Shown here piece after piece: positions 56,849 through 64,000 of a stretch of 64,000 nucleotides of DNA. The notes under the pieces were generated by a model, which saw only the letters and a program-made list of their open reading frames with translations, was not told the DNA's origin and ran no database searches. The stretch covers positions 1 through 64,000 of the forward strand of contig JAUMVK010000006.1 in NCBI GenBank assembly GCA_030530205.1, in the 5' to 3' direction. The first letter of the stretch is position 1. Each line of letters opens with the position of its first letter. The position numbers were made by a program, and so were the translations under genes. Origin of the DNA: RGIG3701 sp030530205 (lineage in GTDB: Bacteria > Planctomycetota > Planctomycetia > Pirellulales > Thermoguttaceae).

Positions 56849-59800
56849 ATGAAACGTGAAAAAAATCGTGCGCTTCAATTAGAATCTCTTGAAAATCGTA
56901 TGCTTCTGAGTGCCGTCCCGGTGAACCTTCCTGACGTTCAACCAGCGGGAATGGGCGCGGTATATTGGACACAGACTTTTGATTTACAGGGGAGTGAAAC
57001 GTACGAAATCGAGTTTCAGACGAAAGACCTGAAAGAACTCTCGGTCTATTGTATCAACTCGGATGGAGTGAATACCTCGATCGATTTTGGGGGATCTATC
57101 AGTTATTCCACGAAAAGTGTGATGAAGACTGTGCAGACTGCGGACACGGTAACGTACAAGCTCGTCAATCAGTCGGAAGTTCAGGGAAATTACACGCTTA
57201 TCGCGTTCAGCGGAAGTAATTTTGAGTCGGAGCTGCAACTGCCTGATCAGCCTGACAAAGTAAACGATACGCTTCTTTCCGCTCAGAAAATGAGCGTTAC
57301 GATGATTGGAAACCTGCGGCAGTCGGTCCTCATTGGTCAGCTTACGCCGAAGGAGGACGCGAATGATTTGGATTGTTATTCTTTCCAAACCACAGGGAGA
57401 AAAGTCAGCGTTCAGCTTCACACCGATACGGCTTCTGCTTTGACGTTTGAGCTTTATGATTCCGAAACCGCGGTAAAACCGTTTGCTTGTGCGACGAATA
57501 TCGACGATTTCACGTCACTCGTGAATTCCGCGTCGGTTGCGCAAAATTCCACGCTCTACATTCGGGTCCACGCCGGTGATAACGCGGCAGTTTCAACGGT
57601 CAATTATACGCTAACGATCACGGAAGGCGCGAACGCGAATACTTCCACAAACGAGGAAACCCAAGTGGTGAATCACCTTGCCACGGATCTTGTTCTCGGT
57701 CAGTTGGAAGGAGCGGACAGAGAGTGGGATGTCATTTCCCGGTCGGTAGTGAGCGGTCAGATTCGTACGATGGACACGGACGGGAATCGTATGGCCGTTG
57801 TTTCTTCGGACTCCGTGAACCTTTGGAAGTATGCAGGTTCGTCGTGGCTGGAAGTCGCTTCGGCTCCCCTGGTCAGTTCCAATAATGTGGACGTTTCGAT
57901 TTGCGGCGATTCGATTCTGGTGGGGAATAAGGATGCGAATACGGCATACCTCTTTACCCTGGAAGACGGCGAACTGGTTGGAACCGAACTGACGGATCCC
58001 CTTGCGGCGGGCGGAGAATTTGGAACGTCGGTCCTGATTACGGAAAAGTACCTTTTCGTTTCGGCTCCGAAAAAGGATTCGGGAAAAGTTTACGTCTTTG
58101 TCAAAGGGGAAGAAGGCTGGAATATGAGCCAGATTCTTGCCGGCAGTACGGTTACGGGCTTTGGCTCCAAAATGGTTTGGGACGCGGAGCAGGATCGTCT
58201 GTGTGTCGTTTCCAGTGGTTTACTTTCTTTCTATAAACCTGACAATGAGGGAAATTTGACCCTGGAAGCTGACCTAACGGGTGATTCTGTTACCAATTTC
58301 GGTTCGGCTCTGGCTCTTGAAGGAAACTGGCTCGCGGTCGCCTGCAAAAAGAACGGCCTGTGGGTAGTCCAGATGTATAACTGGAACAATGGAACCCGAA
58401 AATGGGACTGGACGCAGAACCTCGAATCGCAGGAGCCGAACTTTGGAAGGTCGCTTTCATTTGCGGATAATCAGCTCGCCGTTTCATCGACATCGAATAC
58501 CGGTCAGGCGCTCGTTGGAAGTATCCATCTTTATCGCTGCGCTTCTTCCGGAACGGTACCGGGATGGAAATTCGTCCAAACGTACAATGATTCGACCTCG
58601 TCGAATTTCGCGAAAACCATTCATTTGTCCCGGCAGAGACTGGACGTTTTGGGACCCGCCGGGAATTCGGTGACTTCACTGACCAATTTTTCTGTTGGCG
58701 ATTGCTGGAATATGAATGTTATTTCAGCCGGGACGAAAATTGAATTCCAGGTTTCAAAATCCGAGGCGGAAACAGACGTTTTAATTGTTGATCCGGACGG
58801 AGCCGCACAAAGATTTGAGAAAACGATCGACGATGATGCGATTTTGATTTCGTTTACCCCTTCCCAAACCGGCACATATAAGGTTTGGCTTTCCTCTGAC
58901 GTTACGCGCACGTACTCACTGAATGCCATTTCCGGAGCGCTTGGGGAGTTTTCCTCGAGTAAAGCCGCTGAACCGGTTATGCGCTCCAATGAGGTGGTTG
59001 TTGAGTACGCCCAGCAAATTCTCGTTTCCAGTCTTGGATCGGCCACTGCTACCTTCAGGGACGCGTATGGGAAACAAACGCCGCTTGTAATAAAGGGAAT
59101 TGAAAACGGGAATCAAGCGGTCTGGAATGTTCCGGGAACTATAATCAATGGGCCGTACACGCTGAACGTTAGTGGACTGCAAGGGGTTTCCGGGACCGCG
59201 CTTGATGCGGTTACTGTCGAGAATTACTATTACACGGGAGCGCACACGCTGATTCTGGAACCTGCTGGAACGGAAGCAAGTAATGTAAAACGAGGCAAGC
59301 TGGAAGTCGAAGTTGGTTCTCCTTTTGAAATTCTGGATTTGACTCAAGAGGAGGCTGCAAGAGTCGAGCTCCAGGTGATCGGACTTGAGAACTACACGAT
59401 TGAACGCGCCTATGTGCCGGAAATCCAGGGGCTCCAGTTAAGAATCCTGAGCGATACGGCTACTGACGAAAAAGTTTTGGTTCAGGCGGTTCTGAACGGG
59501 AGTTTTGCCCTTGATGAACTGGTTCCAGACAATGCCATCGTTGGAACGCTCTCCACGAACAGCCAAACGTTTGATCTTTCGCTTGCCTCTGGTCAAACGG
59601 TAAATCTTGCGCTTACGGTGACGGATCCGGCCTCGCAGGAAGCCGTAAAAATGGAGCTTTATGATTCGGCGGGAACGCTTTTGGCAGTGGATTCACAGCT
59701 GTCGGATGAGTCCTCGAACCAGTGGATCCAGACGCTGAAAAACACGTCCCAATCCGAAGTGAATTATACGGTTAAACTTGTGAACCTGACCGGCAGCGCA

Positions 59801-62800
59801 GCGGAGTTTACACTTGAAGCGATTACAGCGCAAGCCTCTGCGACCGCATCGGCGCAAATAGAAGAAGCCGGTCAGTCCTTTATACAAGCGCCTCCTTCCG
59901 TCACGCTTGAATTTTCCGAAAGTGTGGACATCTCAACGCTCGCGCCTGCGGATTTTCAGCTTTGGCTCGGCGAGGAATTCCAAACGGGTTACTACGTTAG
60001 CACGTTGAATATCCTGGACGGAACGCACGTAACTCTCACGTTTAACACAACGCTTCCTGAGGGGATCTGGACGCTGGGTCTCGCAGAGAATGGATCCATC
60101 CAAACTCTTTCAGGTACGGATTTCAACCTGATTCCCGGCATGTTCCAGGTTGACAAGACAGCGCCAGCGGTTCAGAGTATTACTTTCTCGACGGATTTGA
60201 GTGGAAAAACACGCATTCATGTTCAGTTCAATGAAACCGTTCAGGAAGCGAGCCCCACGCTCACGGGAAGGATTTGTGGTCAGATGGGATTGATTAGCGG
60301 TGAAGGAAGTTACAATCAGGCGACGAATACCTGGACGCTCACGACCAGAGACATTCTTCCGTCGGATTTCTACACCTTCTCCATTACGAACATTAAGGAT
60401 GTTGCCGGGAACGTTTCGGAAACCGTAACGACAGAAGGGCTGGCAATTACTCCCGGCCCGCAAACCGTCACTAACGTGGTTTCAGACAATCCCTCGACAG
60501 GCTGGCTCCCGCAGTATATGGACGGGTCGCAGGCGTTTGTTCATCAGATTTCTGGCTGCGTTACGGAATGGCAATCCGCCACGTTCGTTCTGGAAGGAAT
60601 AGAGGATGGCGAGCAAATCGCCTTCAGCTTTATGAACCCGGAGGGTTACGCGGATCGGTGCTGGAATGACCACATCAAGGCCGAGTGGAACGCAGCGACG
60701 AAAACCGTGACGATTCGTTACGATGCCTCAGCCCATTCCGGCGGCCTGACGGAAGAAGAATCCGCGCAGGTTACAGCGGATTTGCTTTACAACGGAGTTA
60801 AATGCGGTGTTTTCGCGATGTACATTCTGAGGAATGCGAATTACGAAAACGCGGATTTCACGGACCCGATGGACGTTCAGCTTTCCGAACTTGCGCAGAA
60901 AACTGACAGTCAGGGAAATGTTCAGAAGATTCGTCAAACGAGTGCCATGGGGACGATTTCTGACGCAGGCGACACGGACGTTTATCGCTTCACGGTCGAT
61001 GGGAAAAGTACGATTTTTGCCGGTCTTACCATCAATTCCGTTGCTTTTGGAGCGAATACGAATTTTAAAATTCAACTTTACGAAGAGCTTCCCAATGGTT
61101 CCCGTGGGGCGCTTCTGGCTGAGGCGAATTCGTCGTCTATGGGCGAGAAGATTTCCGATTCACTGGACGTTTGGCTCGAAAATGTGCGAAATCATTCGGA
61201 TGAAGCCCAAACGTTCCTGCTTGTCGTTTCCGCCGCGAATGTTCCCGCTTCCGGGGCGCTTTATACGCTGGTTCTGACGGAAAACGCGATTTTCAATGCC
61301 GAAAAGTACGCGACAGTGGAAACCATTACGGAACTTTATGATTCCAACTCGGCGGTGGGGCACGTTTCCTCGGCAATCGCGGGTTTCACTTCGGCCGGCA
61401 TATACAATTCCCTGGATCCTGCTTCTTCAGCGATTTATGGAAACTACATTTTCGTTGGGAATTCCGCGAATAACCAGGTTTTGATCTATACGCCGAATGC
61501 CGCAGGAACGGACTTTGAACAGGTCGGAACCGTTAAGACGAGCGCTTCGGTTGCCGGCGATGGATTTGGTTCAACGCTCGTCCTGAACGGTAACACCCTT
61601 GCGGTTTCGGCTCCGTCTCACGCCAACACGGATGGAACGACCGGCGCGGTGTACCTTTTCAGCCTCGAGTCCATCAACGTGGGAGGAAATTCTTCGCCGT
61701 TCCAGACGATCGTGAATCCGGGCACTTCCAAAGATTTTGGTCTTGTCATGGATTACTCCGAGAATTTGGCCCTTTTGGCCGTTGGCACGCAAACGACTTA
61801 CGGAACATCCTATTTGTTCGTCATGGATGAAAATGCAGCCATAAAGCAAACGTACAATTTGACGCAAATACTGGCTGGAACGGTAAATCTGGAACTTCAG
61901 GCAAATGGCCAACCCGTCCTGGTAAACGGGATGCCACTCTGGAGTGAGAACTGGTCTAATTTCGGCTACTCTGTGGCGATTGACGACGCAGGATTGGTCG
62001 TTGTCGGAGCGCCTAAAGCCAACACATACAGCATTTACAATTCCACGGATAATACCTGGACCACAGAATCCGGTTACAATGGAATGGTTTTTGTACTTCC
62101 CACGAACGGTCAGCAAGGCGAGTATCTGCCAGAAGACTCAGACCTTGGTTTTGGCTATTCCGTCACCTCGGAAAATGGCGTTTTGGTCGTGGCTTCCGCG
62201 CCTGGAAATTATGTTTCCGGCATCGCGCTGCACACGTTTGATTTCAGAAAAGACACTCCGACCGACAATCGGCACGTGCTCAACGATCTGGTCATTTCGG
62301 AAAGTGTCAGGGAATTTCCTCAGGCCGTTCAGCTCCGGGACGGGTTCCTCTACGTGACGGGCGCTTCCGCCGTCAACCCGAACGCACGGCTGACCCTTTG
62401 TTCTAACGCGGTATGGCCTTACGATTCCCAAGTCGATATTTACCACTTCACGGCAGATGGTTCTTCGATTTCCGCAACATTTGATGCGGGGCTGAGAGGG
62501 GACGTGAATGATATTGAGGTGGCTCTCGTTGATCAATCAGGGAAGGTGATCCAGGGAACGGGTCAGAATGGGACATTTACGTATTCGACAACGGCAGGAA
62601 CGGAATATCGCCTTTACGTAGGAATGGCGGAAAGTGCCGAGTGCGACTACGTATTGACGGTTCAGGGGATCGAGCAGAAAAACTACGCTTTCGGTCTGAC
62701 AGAAGATGGCGTAAAGGTCAATGGAAACCCGGCCTCGGAAACCCTTACCGCTTGTCCAACGAGCGTGACATTCACATTGGAAAAACCGGTTCGTGCGGAT

Positions 62801-64000
62801 TTGATTTCCAAATCCTCGGTCCAGATCGATGGCGTTTCTGCTTCAGGATTCAATCTTTCGGCAGATGGGAAAACCGTCACGTTTACGTTCCCGTACAAAC
62901 AATTTACGGAGACAACGGCAACTCTGACGATTAATGCCGGGGACTTTTGCACAATTGACGGATCGGTCCTGACTCTTCCGGAGGATCAGGCGAGCCAGAC
63001 CATTACCCTGGTACAAACGACCGCGACGCAGAAAATTCGGGCCCGTGAGGATTCACTGGAAGCGACCTGGACGTTCGAGGAAAACCTCAGAAACGCGAAC
63101 GCGAACGTAATCATCCGGAAAAAGACCAGCGGCTCCAATACATGGGTGAATATTACCTCCACTGGCAGTCTTTCCCTCGAAGGGAACGTTTTGAAATGGT
63201 CCGCTGGTTCGGTTTTGGCTCAAACAGGAGATCAGATTTCGGTTTTCCTTGATACCGCTTCGGTTTCTACGGTTTCGGGCTGTCCGGTTGAACCGCTGGA
63301 AGCCAAAGAACAAACGATCAACTTGAGTGTTCAGGGTGAAACAGAACTGGTCGTTCGCAAGACCTCGTCTCTGGATGAAACCGGAGAATCGGGAGGCGCG
63401 TCACGCCAGGAAGTCCCGGCCAGTGAAAAATGGATCGATGAGTGGCAGAACATTTGGGTTGAAGTTTGGGCTTCCGTTCTTTCTGCGACCGAAAACGGAT
63501 TAAGAAGTTACAGTGCGGAAATTACCTACGATCCGGTAAAATTTAATCCTTTGAAAAATGGAAATATTACCGTAAAATACGATTCTGCGATTTTCAGTTC
63601 CGTGACCGTCACGAAAGATGCAAATGAAGACAAACTGCAGATTCAGGCCACCGTGAAAGCGGGAATGGAAACCGCAGGAGTTTGTGATCTGGACGGCGTG
63701 GGGAACCACGTGCTTCTTGGAAGTATTCAATTCTACGGCCAGAAAGATGGCGTACACGTCTCCGAAAACTATGAAATTCGAGGCGAGTCGATAGGAATAC
63801 AAATCGTGGAAAATTCGGTGGTGATGGAAGATACGCTCGAAGTGATCATCAGTACGATCGAAAACACGACGAAAAATCTTCCTCTGGTTTATCCGGTAGT
63901 TTACGACCTCAATGATTCTGGCAGCATCGAGATCAATGACCTGGTGGCTTTTGCGAGAGTATTTGGCCGGTCTGCGGTTCCAGGAACCATTGAGAACGTG
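56849..64000 (+). CDS. Second giant LEPR-XLL protein, open at the window end
   Basis: The frame is open for 2384 codons with no stop in the window. It starts MKREKNRALQLESLENRMLLSA, the same LEPR-XLL-type signal as its neighbour, behind AAGGAAA at about 9 nt. Domains read in order: PPC-like strands (155-258, DANDLDCYSFQTTG), FG-GAP-like repeats (about 300-585, GEFGTSVLITEKYLFVSAP), PPC-like (903-990), SbsA-type Ig-like (1013-1134, TLEFSESVDISTL), PPC-like (1368-1478, DAGDTDVYRFTVDG), FG-GAP-like (1508-1848, GFGSTLVLNGNTLAVSAP), PPC-like (1860-1942) and an adhesion-type Ig region. Near 2190-2345 is a cohesin-like region, then a dockerin loop (DLNDSGSIEINDLVAFARVFG, shown here in part) at about 2352. 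Confidence 0.85.
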   Translation, partial: MKREKNRALQLESLENRMLLSAVPVNLPDVQPAGMGAVYWTQTFDLQGSETYEIEFQTKDLKELSVYCINSDGVNTSIDFGGSISYSTKSVMKTVQTADTVTYKLVNQSEVQGNYTLIAFSGSNFESELQLPDQPDKVNDTLLSAQKMSVTMIGNLRQSVLIGQLTPKEDANDLDCYSFQTTGRKVSVQLHTDTASALTFELYDSETAVKPFACATNIDDFTSLVNSASVAQNSTLYIRVHAGDNAAVSTVNYTLTITEGANANTSTNEETQVVNHLATDLVLGQLEGADREWDVISRSVVSGQIRTMDTDGNRMAVVSSDSVNLWKYAGSSWLEVASAPLVSSNNVDVSICGDSILVGNKDANTAYLFTLEDGELVGTELTDPLAAGGEFGTSVLITEKYLFVSAPKKDSGKVYVFVKGEEGWNMSQILAGSTVTGFGSKMVWDAEQDRLCVVSSGLLSFYKPDNEGNLTLEADLTGDSVTNFGSALALEGNWLAVACKKNGLWVVQMYNWNNGTRKWDWTQNLESQEPNFGRSLSFADNQLAVSSTSNTGQALVGSIHLYRCASSGTVPGWKFVQTYNDSTSSNFAKTIHLSRQRLDVLGPAGNSVTSLTNFSVGDCWNMNVISAGTKIEFQVSKSEAETDVLIVDPDGAAQRFEKTIDDDAILISFTPSQTGTYKVWLSSDVTRTYSLNAISGALGEFSSSKAAEPVMRSNEVVVEYAQQILVSSLGSATATFRDAYGKQTPLVIKGIENGNQAVWNVPGTIINGPYTLNVSGLQGVSGTALDAVTVENYYYTGAHTLILEPAGTEASNVKRGKLEVEVGSPFEILDLTQEEAARVELQVIGLENYTIERAYVPEIQGLQLRILSDTATDEKVLVQAVLNGSFALDELVPDNAIVGTLSTNSQTFDLSLASGQTVNLALTVTDPASQEAVKMELYDSAGTLLAVDSQLSDESSNQWIQTLKNTSQSEVNYTVKLVNLTGSAAEFTLEAITAQASATASAQIEEAGQSFIQAPPSVTLEFSESVDISTLAPADFQLWLGEEFQTGYYVSTLNILDGTHVTLTFNTTLPEGIWTLGLAENGSIQTLSGTDFNLIPGMFQVDKTAPAVQSITFSTDLSGKTRIHVQFNETVQEASPTLTGRICGQMGLISGEGSYNQATNTWTLTTRDILPSDFYTFSITNIKDVAGNVSETVTTEGLAITPGPQTVTNVVSDNPSTGWLPQYMDGSQAFVHQISGCVTEWQSATFVLEGIEDGEQIAFSFMNPEGYADRCWNDHIKAEWNAATKTVTIRYDASAHSGGLTEEESAQVTADLLYNGVKCGVFAMYILRNANYENADFTDPMDVQLSELAQKTDSQGNVQKIRQTSAMGTISDAGDTDVYRFTVDGKSTIFAGLTINSVAFGANTNFKIQLYEELPNGSRGALLAEANSSSMGEKISDSLDVWLENVRNHSDEAQTFLLVVSAANVPASGALYTLVLTENAIFNAEKYATVETITELYDSNSAVGHVSSAIAGFTSAGIYNSLDPASSAIYGNYIFVGNSANNQVLIYTPNAAGTDFEQVGTVKTSASVAGDGFGSTLVLNGNTLAVSAPSHANTDGTTGAVYLFSLESINVGGNSSPFQTIVNPGTSKDFGLVMDYSENLALLAVGTQTTYGTSYLFVMDENAAIKQTYNLTQILAGTVNLELQANGQPVLVNGMPLWSENWSNFGYSVAIDDAGLVVVGAPKANTYSIYNSTDNTWTTESGYNGMVFVLPTNGQQGEYLPEDSDLGFGYSVTSENGVLVVASAPGNYVSGIALHTFDFRKDTPTDNRHVLNDLVISESVREFPQAVQLRDGFLYVTGASAVNPNARLTLCSNAVWPYDSQVDIYHFTADGSSISATFDAGLRGDVNDIEVALVDQSGKVIQGTGQNGTFTYSTTAGTEYRLYVGMAESAECDYVLTVQGIEQKNYAFGLTEDGVKVNGNPASETLTACPTSVTFTLEKPVRADLISKSSVQIDGVSASGFNLSADGKTVTFTFPYKQFTETTATLTINAGDFCTIDGSVLTLPEDQASQTITLVQTTATQKIRAREDSLEATWTFEENLRNANANVIIRKKTSGSNTWVNITSTGSLSLEGNVLKWSAGSVLAQTGDQISVFLDTASVSTVSGCPVEPLEAKEQTINLSVQGETELVVRKTSSLDETGESGGASRQEVPASEKWIDEWQNIWVEVWASVLSATENGLRSYSAEITYDPVKFNPLKNGNITVKYDSAIFSSVTVTKDANEDKLQIQATVKAGMETAGVCDLDGVGNHVLLGSIQFYGQKDGVHVSENYEIRGESIGIQIVENSVVMEDTLEVIISTIENTTKNLPLVYPVVYDLNDSGSIEINDLVAFARVFGRSAVPGTIENV

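Overview
The window looks like a chromosomal piece of a planctomycete (Planctomycetota), probably a Pirellulales-like heterotroph. The clearest marker is the N-terminal LEPR-XLL-type signal on two giant surface/secreted proteins at the right end. Supporting markers are a DUF1080 secreted protein, an HzsA-like protein with two CXXCH motifs, and many secreted proteins of planctomycete type. The lineage assignment is inference; there is no rRNA here. No tRNA, CRISPR array, transposase or prophage gene was seen.

Layout. 1-9 kb: the end of an ATP-type PEP carboxykinase gene, a hairpin-rich RNA ending in a terminator, then rpoB-rpoC behind their own promoter and a long structured leader; the usual rplKAJL genes are not upstream. 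9-11 kb: a 2-hydroxyacid dehydrogenase and a secreted M28 peptidase. 11-24 kb: almost all minus strand. It holds the cbpA-rnpA-yidD-thiE set, a Memo-family protein, secreted propeller/DUF1080/HzsA-like proteins, a radical SAM enzyme, a secreted EEP-fold phosphoesterase, a two-gene ATPase plus TOPRIM-like pair (candidate defence module), and ilvH-ilvC. 24-27 kb: a hairpin repeat array, a secreted HEAT-like protein, a decayed sialidase remnant and a lipid A-type acyltransferase. 27-33 kb: trpG-trpD-trpC, a TudS/DUF523 protein, three envelope or phosphate-related genes and an SGNH hydrolase. 34-36 kb: three small unrecognised membrane-anchored proteins and an alpha/beta hydrolase behind a perfect consensus promoter. 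36-41 kb: cmk, rpiB, sat and a UvrD/PcrA helicase. 41-47 kb: a large AsmA-like protein and a porin. 47-64 kb: two adjacent giant LEPR-XLL proteins (3209 aa and more than 2384 aa), both ending in a cohesin-like region plus dockerin-type calcium loops; the second runs off the window.

A dispersed repeat family links several intergenic spaces. AT-rich inverted repeats built from GAATAATGA/GAATAACGA words, and a GC-rich hairpin whose two arms change together (GGCC/GGCC to GCGC/GCGC), sit just behind stop codons at about 9.0, 11.0, 13.3, 24.5 and 36.9 kb. At least one copy forms a convincing rho-independent terminator. The most interesting items are this repeat family, the structured RNA and leader before rpoB, the ATPase-TOPRIM pair, and the tandem giant proteins. 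All domain calls come from reading sequence, with no database search.
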